A DNA stretch of 64,000 bases from Bacteroidaceae bacterium (lineage in GTDB: Bacteria; Bacteroidota; Bacteroidia; Bacteroidales; Muribaculaceae): NCBI GenBank assembly GCA_021768245.1, contig JAETNO010000001.1, positions 186,001 through 250,000 on the forward strand. The letters run 5' to 3'. Both the position numbers and the translations under genes were made by a program. Below are positions 41,984-49,901 of this stretch, piece after piece. Position 1 is the first letter of the stretch, and each line of letters begins with the position of its first letter. The notes under the pieces are model-generated. The model was not told the origin of the DNA and ran no database searches. It saw nothing but the letters and a program-made list of their open reading frames with translations.

Positions 41984-42625
41984 ATGGAAACGAAACCAGC
42001 GATTATCTATGCCCGTGTGTCAAGCGTGGGTGATAGACAAAACACAGAACGTCAGATTTCAGACCTTTCCAGATATGCAGAATATTCCAATCTCACAATA
42101 GCAAAGGTATTTGAGGAACACATATCCGGAGCAAAACGGAATACCGAGCGACCTGTATTATTGGAGGCTATCGAATATGCCAAATCCAATAATATCACAC
42201 AGATTCTGATTTCTGAATTATCCCGTCTTGGCAGAAACGCCTTTGAGGTATTATCAATTGTCAAGGAGATGATTGACGCAGGAATCAACATATACTTCCA
42301 GAAAGAACAATTCACCTTATTGGACGAAGAAGGCAAGCCAAGCCTGTTCGCCCCAGTAATGATAGCGACCCTCTCAACCTGCGCCCAACTTGAAAGAGAC
42401 AACATCAGATTCAGGCTCAACTCCGGTAGGGCTAACTATATCGCCAAAGGAGGAAGATTAGGAAGAAAGAAAGGCTCGACTAAATCTGAGGAAGCCTTAC
42501 GAGAGCAATACAAGGATGTCATAACGCTATTGAAGAAAGGATACTCCGTAAGGAATATCGCCAAACTTCAAAACGTAGGCATCTCGACAGTACAACGAAT
42601 CAAAAATCAATTTATCAACAAATAA
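41984..42625 (+). CDS. Serine recombinase (resolvase/invertase family)
   Basis: 213 residues from the ATG at 41984. Catalytic Ser in AIIYARVSSVGDRQNTERQ near 6-24, Arg in ISELSRLGRNAFEVL near 75, core EEHISGAKRNTERP, and C-terminal HTH (VRNIAKLQNVGISTVQRIKN). This is a small resolvase or invertase rather than a large serine integrase. It may resolve element dimers or invert a nearby segment; an inverted-repeat pair lies 900 nt downstream. An upstream in-frame start is less likely because it adds poorly conserved residues. Confidence 0.88.
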   Translation: METKPAIIYARVSSVGDRQNTERQISDLSRYAEYSNLTIAKVFEEHISGAKRNTERPVLLEAIEYAKSNNITQILISELSRLGRNAFEVLSIVKEMIDAGINIYFQKEQFTLLDEEGKPSLFAPVMIATLSTCAQLERDNIRFRLNSGRANYIAKGGRLGRKKGSTKSEEALREQYKDVITLLKKGYSVRNIAKLQNVGISTVQRIKNQFINK

Positions 42626-42627
42626 TC

Positions 42628-42855
42628 ATGGAAACAAACTATGTAATCATCCTCGACTTCTGTGGTGGGTATTTGAATATTATCCACCTGACGGAAGAAG
42701 AGAAAAAAGAATCCGAGAAGCATGAGGACTTTGAATCGTTCCTCTGCACTCTCGAAGAAAAGTATGGTTTCAGGCTTAAAGACTGCCAGTGGATGACAAC
42801 TGAGAGCCTGAACATTTATCGCTACGAAGACGGGAAGGAGGTCGATCATGCCTAA
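42628..42855 (+). CDS. Hypothetical protein, 75 aa
   Basis: 75 residues, acidic (HLTEEEKKESEKHEDFESFL), no family recognised. It starts 2 nt after the recombinase stop and overlaps the next gene by 8 nt, so it is probably part of a three-gene unit. Confidence 0.6.
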   Translation: METNYVIILDFCGGYLNIIHLTEEEKKESEKHEDFESFLCTLEEKYGFRLKDCQWMTTESLNIYRYEDGKEVDHA

Positions 42856-43429
42856 TTGGACTTATACTCAATACGTCGCCACTGGTGATAAGGAGCAACT
42901 GAAGAAACTCCACTCTATTATGTCAGAACTGGAGGATATGAAGACTCCGGGCTTGCATGAAAATGGCTTTGGATCCACTTGGCTCGGTAATCTCGTTATC
43001 AAACTCGGCGGCGATTGGGAGAATGTCTATTGTCGTGGTTATTGGGACAATCTACTTCTGCTTGATGATGGTTCAGTCTCGTTCAGTGTCGAATCTGCAT
43101 GGGATGAACCAAATGAAGTCAGGGAGTTCATAGAAAAGAAATTCCCTAAAATTAAGCTTTACTTCCAGTGCGAAGAATCAGGGATGTGTATCTATCACAC
43201 AAATGATGATACCGGCCAATACTTCCCCGAAAAATATTATCTCTGGGTTGAAGATGGAGAAACTGAGTATTACACCTCCCTCGAAGCCCTTGCTAACGAG
43301 GTTGAGAATATCACAGGCTCCAAAAATCTCAAAACATTAGATTCCTGCAAAAAGGCACTTGAAACATACTCACGTTCCCACAGCGATCTCTGCTATACAT
43401 TAGAAGAGTTTAGCGTGGTTCAAGACTAA
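42848..43429 (+). CDS. Api92-like (DUF1281-type) protein
   Basis: 193 residues. The start MPNWTYTQYVATGDKEQL resembles the ferredoxin-like Api92/DUF1281 family of phages and plasmids (MPNWC..N...G). The middle strand pattern with Trp/Tyr (WENVYCRGYWDNLLLLDD, VESAWDEPNEVREFIEKKFP) fits. Function of the family is unknown. It is followed by a strong terminator. Confidence 0.55.
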   Translation: MPNWTYTQYVATGDKEQLKKLHSIMSELEDMKTPGLHENGFGSTWLGNLVIKLGGDWENVYCRGYWDNLLLLDDGSVSFSVESAWDEPNEVREFIEKKFPKIKLYFQCEESGMCIYHTNDDTGQYFPEKYYLWVEDGETEYYTSLEALANEVENITGSKNLKTLDSCKKALETYSRSHSDLCYTLEEFSVVQD

Positions 43430-43434
43430 TCCAA

Positions 43435-43475
43435 AGAGAAGGTATGCGGCAGCGGTCGTGTGCCTTTTCTTTTTT
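43435..43475 (+). terminator. Hairpin with T run
   Basis: 16-nt arms 43435-43450 and 43455-43470, all paired counting five G-U, 4-nt loop, then TTTTT. Confidence 0.8.
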
Positions 43476-43501
43476 GCCGTCAGAGAAAACGCCAAATTCC
43501 T

Positions 43502-43563
43502 TATCTTTGTAGAATAATCTGCTCACCAAGAGCGTCTAATCCAAATATTTTTTTGTACCTTTG
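43502..43563 (+). promoter_or_regulatory. Two -7 boxes before the PH-like/TPR gene
   Basis: TATCTTTG at 43502-43509 and TACCTTTG at 43556-43563 both fit TAnnTTTG. Neither has a -33 at ideal spacing. The second is inside an inverted repeat pair. The remaining 43564-43819 has no convincing gene. Confidence 0.4.
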
Positions 43564-43679
43564 TGCGTCCAATGGAAGAGAAATGCCGTTGGATAAGAAA
43601 AGTGTCAAGCTTTCTTTCTCGGTTGAACGAATCGCCAATTCAATTAACAGACTGAGATTGAGTGAGATTAGACGCTCTT
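43528..43679. repeat. 14-bp inverted repeat pair enclosing a promoter-like box
   Basis: AAGAGCGTCTAATC (43528-43541) and its exact reverse complement (43666-43679), 124 nt apart. The enclosed DNA includes the TACCTTTG -7 box directed at the next gene. Layout is like an invertible promoter, but it could also be a long-range RNA stem. Confidence 0.5.
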
Positions 43680-43819
43680 TCTGTTTTGTAGTATCTGCCC
43701 GGTGCGACAGCCGCTGTCGTATCTTAGCATACTCAATTCAGAGGGGCAGTTTATTCTACCCTCATATATCATTCAGTCTGTAGGCTTTGGCGAGCCTGTT
43801 CAACCATGATAGAGGTGCG

Positions 43820-45616
43820 ATGAATTCCCCTCTTTTCTTGTACCCAAACTTAACCGCCAAATTAGGGAGTCAGGAGGCAAAACGATTGAGTCTTATGGCT
43901 TCTTCTGAAATAGCATCATTTTTACGCAAAAGTATCGTTCGTTGCTGGGGCAAAGACTTGAATGGCTCTGATTGCGTAGGAAACGAAGAAAGACTAAAGT
44001 TCTATGATCCCATTGTAAAAAAGAGATATGGCGTAAGTGCATTGGAAGAACTATACTTTGTAAGAGATACCTCAAGTCTCAATGGTTTAGATTCGGGTAC
44101 TATAATAACAGAGAAGGGATTCTACATATTTTCAGATAGTCTCTTATCTGGTAAATCATGTCTCCTTTATCCTTGGGAACTGATTTGTAAGGTGGAATTT
44201 AAGGGAACAAATTTTATTTTCTACTCGTATCCCGACGAACAGGGGGAGCAAGAATATCATGTTATTCCGCAAAAGAATTTTATAAAAGCATCAAATCCTC
44301 AGACCGCTCTTATCAACAATTTACTTAAATTTTTCAATAAGATTATAGAATTAGCAGCTCCGGTTGAAGAGGAAGATCCATTTGATGCAGTGTTCAATAA
44401 AATCGAAGCAAACAAGGATAACCCTCAAGAGATTATCCGTATTGCGTTTGACGCCTTAGATGAGTATCCATCACTTTCTGATATATTGAAATTTGAAATT
44501 GGGAGAAACTATTATCGCCTGAATGAATATAAAAAGGCAAAAAAATATTTGTTAGAGGCCGATGTTGAAGATCTCACGAATCTCTTTCTCCCTTGGAAAA
44601 ATATAATTCTGGGGAAAATATATGAAAAAGAGAATTATAAACTCTCACGAAATTTAAGGTTAACAGCGGCTAAGGGTCCTAAAGAATTAGAATTAGATGT
44701 CAGAAATAATGGAGAGGAAGAATCCGTAGCAATAGCTGCATTAGACGATCTCGTCGAGGCAGACATAAGGTATTTTGCTTCGCTTGATTCACATCATTAT
44801 TCGGATCATAAGTTAATCTATCCTGTCGAGGATTTGACACAACTTTCTACTCTCAATCAAAACCAAATAATGGTTGTGTCATTACAGACATTAAGAGATG
44901 CTAATCTTGATTTTCCAATGGGCCATCCGGTTGCAAAGCAGCTCTATGTCTGCCATCCATTCTGCCAAAATAAGTTTATCCCATACGATAACTATGAGCT
45001 GGAATTCATAGAAGATAGAATCAGAGAGTTTTGTGAGATAGCCCAATGCCTTGGAGCCTCTTCTATTAAAATTGAAGCCATAAATGAAGAGTCAAAGGAC
45101 AATAAGAGTGATGTTGATGGCTCTATTGGTATAAACGGGGGTAATCGTGCATATTCTGGCAATATTAATGTGCATGGTAAATCTTCAGAGAATATCGTTG
45201 ATCAATTGCGTAACTCGATGGAATTCGAGCAGAGTTTTTCAAATCCTGTAACTCCTCATATTCCCGAAAATACAGTCTGGCTCGCAAAAGAACCATCATG
45301 GCAAAGACTTATTCAACAACGTATGCAGGGCAACTTGAGCCGACATAGAGAAGTAATCAGCACTTCCAAGAGTAGATTGATTGAAGGGAGTGCTTTACTT
45401 GAATTAAACGGAGAGATTAAGTCAGTATATGCTGATATGGGACTTAACTTTTCGGTAGAATTGTCGAACAGATTGCAAACAACGCAAAATGCTTCACTGT
45501 CGATAACTGTTGAGTTTTTCCCTCTGCATCAACCGAAAGAGAACGATGCTCAAACGAGAGTAGAGCAGGATCCAAAAGAAAACAAAACTTCGTTTTTCAA
45601 ACGCCTATTCAAATAA
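43820..45616 (+). CDS. Cytosolic protein with PH-like, TPR-like and unknown C-terminal domains
   Basis: 598 residues from the ATG at 43820, no signal peptide. Residues about 70-160 have a PH-like strand pattern (GTIITEKGFYIFSDSLLSGK, YPWELICKVEFKG). A helical TPR-like part follows at about 175-270 (FEIGRNYYRLNEYKKAKKYL). The rest is unfamiliar (VAKQLYVCHPFCQNKFIPYD, REFCEIAQCLGASSIKIEAI, and a late strand-rich domain with SVELSNRLQTTQNASLSITV). I have a vague memory of similar bacterial hypotheticals without known function. It is followed by the DUF6140-like gene 18 nt downstream, a pairing that could be a functional unit. Confidence 0.55.
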   Translation: MNSPLFLYPNLTAKLGSQEAKRLSLMASSEIASFLRKSIVRCWGKDLNGSDCVGNEERLKFYDPIVKKRYGVSALEELYFVRDTSSLNGLDSGTIITEKGFYIFSDSLLSGKSCLLYPWELICKVEFKGTNFIFYSYPDEQGEQEYHVIPQKNFIKASNPQTALINNLLKFFNKIIELAAPVEEEDPFDAVFNKIEANKDNPQEIIRIAFDALDEYPSLSDILKFEIGRNYYRLNEYKKAKKYLLEADVEDLTNLFLPWKNIILGKIYEKENYKLSRNLRLTAAKGPKELELDVRNNGEEESVAIAALDDLVEADIRYFASLDSHHYSDHKLIYPVEDLTQLSTLNQNQIMVVSLQTLRDANLDFPMGHPVAKQLYVCHPFCQNKFIPYDNYELEFIEDRIREFCEIAQCLGASSIKIEAINEESKDNKSDVDGSIGINGGNRAYSGNINVHGKSSENIVDQLRNSMEFEQSFSNPVTPHIPENTVWLAKEPSWQRLIQQRMQGNLSRHREVISTSKSRLIEGSALLELNGEIKSVYADMGLNFSVELSNRLQTTQNASLSITVEFFPLHQPKENDAQTRVEQDPKENKTSFFKRLFK

Positions 45617-45634
45617 ATCATAATAAATATCAAT

Positions 45635-45856
45635 ATGCCACTTTTTAGAGTAACAGTAAAAACATCGAAGAACACCAATGGTGTTCGTATTGAGCGCGGA
45701 ATGACAGTAGATGTTCCGTCCAACTCCATGAGCAACCCTGTAACAGTCAATGGAGGTCAAACAGTAGCAGACGCTTTTATGCGTATCTACGGCATTGATA
45801 TCAAAAAGGCAGGTGCCCTCAATATGGCCTACCTTGATGTAGAGCGTATCGGATAA
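45635..45856 (+). CDS. DUF6140-like small protein
   Basis: 73 residues. The sequence MPLFRVTVKTSKNTNGVRIE, GMTVDVPSNSMSNPVTVNGG, DAFMRIYGIDIKKAGALNMA agrees with my recollection of DUF6140 proteins of Bacteroidetes mobile elements. It is a compact strand-rich fold, function unknown. Cotranscribed with the gene before it. Confidence 0.6.
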   Translation: MPLFRVTVKTSKNTNGVRIERGMTVDVPSNSMSNPVTVNGGQTVADAFMRIYGIDIKKAGALNMAYLDVERIG

Positions 45857-45911
45857 TTGCTTAATAGGAATGATTTATATCGTTGTCTATAAACAATTAA
45901 AGCATCAATTA

Positions 45912-45940
45912 CAGCGGGTGTTAGGAAAAGACATCCGCTG
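45912..45940 (+). terminator. Hairpin after the DUF6140-like gene
   Basis: CAGCGGGTGT (45912-45921) pairs 9 of 10 with ACATCCGCTG (45931-45940). The T tract is weak. Confidence 0.5.
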
Positions 45941-46014
45941 TATTTCCATGTATTATCCATTAGAGGAAGGTGACATACGCCGAAGCTCAGAATCTGACAA
46001 ACAAAATATAGCTT

Positions 46015-48201
46015 ATGAATTTCAAAAAATTAATCGTAGCAGTAGTGGTGTCATCAGGAATGTCCCCACTTGCAGCAGAGACCGTTCAGCTATACGATTT
46101 CGAAAGCGATGGCTGGTATTTTAAGAAAATATCGGAGAACACAGTAGAGTTATCTCCGATTTCCTATTCTTTCGAAACTCCGGAAAGTGCGCCCAGCTAT
46201 CAAGGACAGAACGGTGGTTACAGCGGTCTGCCTTATCAAATATCCGATAACGATGGCAACTACTACGAGGTCGTCGGCATTGGCGCACACGCATTTGAAG
46301 GCTCAACAATCAGGGGGATTTCCGTTGAACTCTTATCTTCTGCGTATCAGAGTTTCACGTACATAGGCGACTATGCCTTTAAGGGTTGTGATTACTTGGA
46401 ATATGCTGAAATTCCGTCGCCAGTGAAAACCATCGGAGAATCCGCTTTCGAGGCTTGCTCTTCTCTAAAACACGTGGCTCTGGGTTTCTCAGGTGGGAAT
46501 GAATGGGGCAGCAAGGAGATAACTATTGGAATCAACGCATTCAAGAATACAGCTTCATTGACGGATGTATTTTTTAATCGGGGATTTGACAATATAACAG
46601 TCTTATCAGATTCCGAGAATCCAAATACATTCACGACTTGTGGATCGGAGACAGACCCTACACGTTTTTATTGCAGAGATCCGTATGAATATGCCTACAG
46701 CTCAGTTGGGGTTAATTGGTCACGCTATGGAACTTTCAATACTCCCCGAATCACCTATACGGGCGAGGATGTGACCACGCCACCCATGCCCACATTTACA
46801 TCGAACATTCCGGAATCATCAAACGTAATAGTAACTATTGGGCAAATAAATTGTAACACTGGGATTAAAGATGTAAATCATGATGGAAGCGGATATGATG
46901 CAACTGCATATGTCAGCTTTATGATTCGAAATGAGTTCACATTTTCCATACCTCTTTCTTTCAATTTTCGCATCGCCCCGGCTCCATTGACTTTAAAAGT
47001 TGCAGATGCCTCAAGGGAATACGGCGAACCCAATCCCAAGTTTGATTTCAGTCTGGAAGGGTTTGTAAATGGAGAAAACGAAGATGTCTTGCATCCCTAC
47101 ACCCCTGTAATTGCAGATTGGACTGAAAATTTCCCCACAGAATCCTCCCCTGTAGGAACTTACATGGTGGAAGGTTTTATTAATCTTCAAAATTCAAATT
47201 ACGAGCTATTGTCTATCCCCGGAAATCTGACAATCACCCCGGCACCTCTTACTATCTCAGCTCTGCCTTGCACTCGCCAATACGGACAGGATACCCCTGA
47301 TGTAAAATTAGACTATAATGGATTCAAGAACAATGAAACAGCAGAGGCCCTTTCAAAACAGCCGGAGACTCATATTGATGCCGATAAAAGCTCTCCTGTA
47401 GGTGAATATCCGATTTCCGTAACAGGAGCCGAGGCTCAGAATTATTCAATTTCTTATGAGCCGGGAGTGCTGACTATTACGCAAGCAGACCAAACTATTG
47501 AATGGACACAGGACTTCTCTGATGTCAAAATCGGCGATGAAGTTGATTTGACTGCGGCTGCTTCGTCAGGTCTTGTCATAGAATACACGTCTTCCAATCA
47601 CGATGTCGCCGAGATAGATGGTTCTAATGTCAAGTTCCTCCGCGAAGGACCCGTTACAATAACCGCTATCCAGATCGGCGATGCCAATTATCATGCAGCA
47701 CCATCTGTAGAAAAGGAGATTACGGTTTCTCCAATTCATGTTGAAACAATCAGTCTGAATACTGCGGAGGAATGTCTGGAAGTTGGAGCAACCCTACAAT
47801 TAGAAGCTGTGATTGGCCCGGAGAACGCAACAGACAAAGAATTAAGATGGGAATCGTCTGATCCAACCGTTGCAAGCATCTCTGAAAGCGGATTGGTGTC
47901 AGCCTTAGAAGTCGGCACTACCACTATCACTGCATATGCAACAGATGGGTCTGGTGTCTCTGCATCTTGTGTCATTAATGTAAGCTTGTCAAGCGGTATT
48001 AGTACGATTAATGAAGATGGCTTAAAAATGACAATCGAGGGTAATAGGATAATCTTCCATACCTCAGATGACGACTTGAAGGTTGATGTCTTTAATATAA
48101 GCGGTAAACTTGTTTATCAAGGTACTGATAGAATCATTTCATTACCGAGCGGGATATATATCATATCGGTTTCTGGTAAGACTTATAAAATTATCCTTTG
48201 A
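46015..48201 (+). CDS. Secreted LRR/MBG surface protein
   Basis: 728 residues. Signal peptide about 1-21 (LIVAVVVSSGMSPLAA). BspA/LRR_5-type repeats about 85-215 (FTYIGDYAFKGCDYLEYAEI, KTIGESAFEACSSLKHVALG), two MBG domains about 318-490 (LKVADASREYGEPNPKFDFS; LTISALPCTRQYGQDTPDVK), a Big_2-type Ig domain about 578-655 (GATLQLEAVIGPENATDKEL) and a C-terminal sorting-type domain (DVFNISGKLVYQGTDRIISL near 690-710). Typical of Bacteroidales surface adhesins, here as element cargo. Whether it is exported by a T9SS-like route is not known. Confidence 0.85.
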   Translation: MNFKKLIVAVVVSSGMSPLAAETVQLYDFESDGWYFKKISENTVELSPISYSFETPESAPSYQGQNGGYSGLPYQISDNDGNYYEVVGIGAHAFEGSTIRGISVELLSSAYQSFTYIGDYAFKGCDYLEYAEIPSPVKTIGESAFEACSSLKHVALGFSGGNEWGSKEITIGINAFKNTASLTDVFFNRGFDNITVLSDSENPNTFTTCGSETDPTRFYCRDPYEYAYSSVGVNWSRYGTFNTPRITYTGEDVTTPPMPTFTSNIPESSNVIVTIGQINCNTGIKDVNHDGSGYDATAYVSFMIRNEFTFSIPLSFNFRIAPAPLTLKVADASREYGEPNPKFDFSLEGFVNGENEDVLHPYTPVIADWTENFPTESSPVGTYMVEGFINLQNSNYELLSIPGNLTITPAPLTISALPCTRQYGQDTPDVKLDYNGFKNNETAEALSKQPETHIDADKSSPVGEYPISVTGAEAQNYSISYEPGVLTITQADQTIEWTQDFSDVKIGDEVDLTAAASSGLVIEYTSSNHDVAEIDGSNVKFLREGPVTITAIQIGDANYHAAPSVEKEITVSPIHVETISLNTAEECLEVGATLQLEAVIGPENATDKELRWESSDPTVASISESGLVSALEVGTTTITAYATDGSGVSASCVINVSLSSGISTINEDGLKMTIEGNRIIFHTSDDDLKVDVFNISGKLVYQGTDRIISLPSGIYIISVSGKTYKIIL

Positions 48202-48221
48202 TAGTTTACCCTATCACTTAG

Positions 48222-48256
48222 GCAGCTCACTCTTAATCGGGTGGGCTGTTTTGTTT
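48222..48256 (+). terminator. Terminator of the surface protein gene
   Basis: 11-nt arms GCAGCTCACTC (48222-48232) and GGGTGGGCTGT (48239-48249), all paired counting three G-U, then TTTGTTTG. Confidence 0.75.
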
Positions 48257-48838
48257 GTGGGGAGTAAAAGAAAAATGAAGAGCCGTTATCAATCTTCTTC
48301 GGATCGACTTAGCTCCTCGATGGGCGTGAGCGTTCTGTTTGCAGGTCTAAAGCCATACAAATTACTAACATCGTTTCCATCCTACCAATCGTAAAATTTA
48401 GCATTCTCTTCGACGCTACTACGACCAGGCAATATTATGGAGAGTTCCAGACCCGGCCACGCTCTCATGAGCGCACTGACCGAATCTTTCATTCTCAATA
48501 ATAAGGTTTTTAGCCGGAATTAAACAGTAATTTTTTCAATTACTGACACTGCTTCCGGCGCATTTTTGTACGGAAATCGATGGCTCATGGCATTTGAGAC
48601 CTATTCGCACATTTACTTCAATCCTTCTGCCTTAATATCGCGCTGTAAGTGTAGAAAACTCTGATATAACCCTGTCAAACCATTATAAATGACATTCGGA
48701 AGAGGCTGATTTGGCCGGTCGTTTTCCGGCGATCAAATAAGTGCTTTTGAATTGCTATCTAACTACGTTGAAATGCCAAAAATGGAGATAGAAAGCCATG
48801 ACAAACCTTAAATATGAATAACTTAACGAGAAATACAT
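48257..48838. other. Non-coding region with nested hairpin
   Basis: No credible gene in this 582-nt region. A nested structure is at 48513-48559: outer GCCGGAA/TTCCGGC and inner CAGTAATT/AATTACTG. Another GC-rich hairpin-like stretch is near 48714-48736 (GGCCGG and CCGGCGATC). It might contain remnants of an older insertion. Confidence 0.4.
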
Positions 48839-49141
48839 ATGAAATTTTATTTTAAGACAGAGAATGAGAACGAGGACAAAATTCCATGTGAGGTAGTTCC
48901 CTTTATACCTGAAAAATTTGAATTCGACATATTCAAGTTAAAGACATATATTGGTGAATTAAACGTCCGCAAGGGATTGGTTATAGAGACCTCCCTATCT
49001 GAATTATTTGAAGTATGCCCGCGCGAAAGAAGGCGTTCTGACGCATACGACTCCATGATTAAATTTCTAAGGGTTGAACTTGGGATAGAGTTAATTATAT
49101 CAAAAAATCGCTATGGAGCTATCGCAGATAATCCTTGCTGA
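48839..49141 (+). CDS. Hypothetical protein, tandem paralog A
   Basis: 100 residues, cytosolic. The segment LKTYIGELNVRKGLVIETSL, SELFEVCPRERRRSDAYDSM, IKFLRVELGIELII is repeated with changes in the next gene. A CxRxRRRSDAY block could be a small helix-turn-helix. Family unknown. It overlaps the next gene by 29 nt. Confidence 0.6.
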   Translation: MKFYFKTENENEDKIPCEVVPFIPEKFEFDIFKLKTYIGELNVRKGLVIETSLSELFEVCPRERRRSDAYDSMIKFLRVELGIELIISKNRYGAIADNPC

Positions 49142-49415
49142 ATCCGACGGTTTCCTTCGTGGCAATACGCCCGCTGTGAAATGTGAATCAGAACAACAAC
49201 TCGGTTTAACTACGATTGAGCAAGATGTGATGTCATTGAAGCAATATATCGGAGAGACCGGTTTCAAAAGTGGACTCTGCATTGAGATTACATTGAAAGA
49301 ACTATTGAGCGTCGTTCCAAGAAATAGAAGGAGGACAGACGCATACGCAACACTCGTCAAATATCTTAAAGACGAGTGCAACATAACCTTAACCATAAAA
49401 TCAAACAAAAAATGA
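49113..49415 (+). CDS. Hypothetical protein, tandem paralog B
   Basis: 100 residues. It shares LKQYIGETGFKSGLCIEITL, KELLSVVPRNRRRTDAYATL, VKYLKDECNITLTI with the previous protein, so the pair arose by duplication. Its stop overlaps the next start (ATGA). Function unknown. Confidence 0.6.
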   Translation: MELSQIILAESDGFLRGNTPAVKCESEQQLGLTTIEQDVMSLKQYIGETGFKSGLCIEITLKELLSVVPRNRRRTDAYATLVKYLKDECNITLTIKSNKK

Positions 49416-49858
49416 AAAAGAAAATATTTATCACCGGCGCGGTTAGAGAATATGACAGCGCAAACCCAAAAGTTTTCACTGATGAAATAGAGGAGTATAT
49501 CAAAGACAAACTTGTGATTCCTGATGATGCACAAAAAATTTCTGTGACTACTTTTGAAAACAACCCTGAAGAACTTACTATAATGTGTAATTTCGGTACT
49601 GGCAGAGATGTAGATCCCGGCTTGATTTCAAGAGAGATGTATAGATGCTTTACAGGGGAATGTGCTACTTTCACAGCTCAGAATTCGATATATTGGGCTA
49701 TGAACTTCGGCCCGGACTATCCTATGAACGTTCAATTTCCGATTAAAGACACTATTGATGCCCATAGAAAGAATACGAATTACTATAAAGCCAATAGATA
49801 CAAGAATTTAGAAATAGTGGAGAAACCCTCCAATCTCAGAATAAAGATAAAATTTTGA
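49412..49858 (+). CDS. Hypothetical protein, 148 aa
   Basis: From the ATG at 49412, which overlaps the previous stop. The opening KKKIFITGAVREYDSANPKV and a strand-helix pattern give no family. The C-terminus (YKNLEIVEKPSNLRIKIKF) is basic. Part of a three-gene coupled unit with the two paralogs. Confidence 0.55.
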   Translation: MKKKIFITGAVREYDSANPKVFTDEIEEYIKDKLVIPDDAQKISVTTFENNPEELTIMCNFGTGRDVDPGLISREMYRCFTGECATFTAQNSIYWAMNFGPDYPMNVQFPIKDTIDAHRKNTNYYKANRYKNLEIVEKPSNLRIKIKF

Positions 49859-49864
49859 AAAATC

Positions 49865-49898
49865 AGGCAAGCCGGAGCATATTCCGACCTGCCTTTTT
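49865..49898 (+). terminator. Terminator after the three-gene unit
   Basis: AGGCA (49865-49869) with TGCCT, and inner CGGA with TCCG, then TTTTTAT. Stem of moderate strength with an internal loop. Confidence 0.65.
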
Positions 49899-49901
49899 AT
49901 T

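Noticed and set aside
43460..43783. 107-codon ORF before the PH-like/TPR gene
   Set aside because: It begins in the tail of a terminator, crosses two -7 boxes and the inverted repeats, and has an unusual residue make-up. A shorter start (ATG at 43582) cannot be fully excluded.
45870..46124. 84-codon ORF before the surface protein gene
   Set aside because: Overlaps the hairpin and the signal peptide of the next gene; no support.
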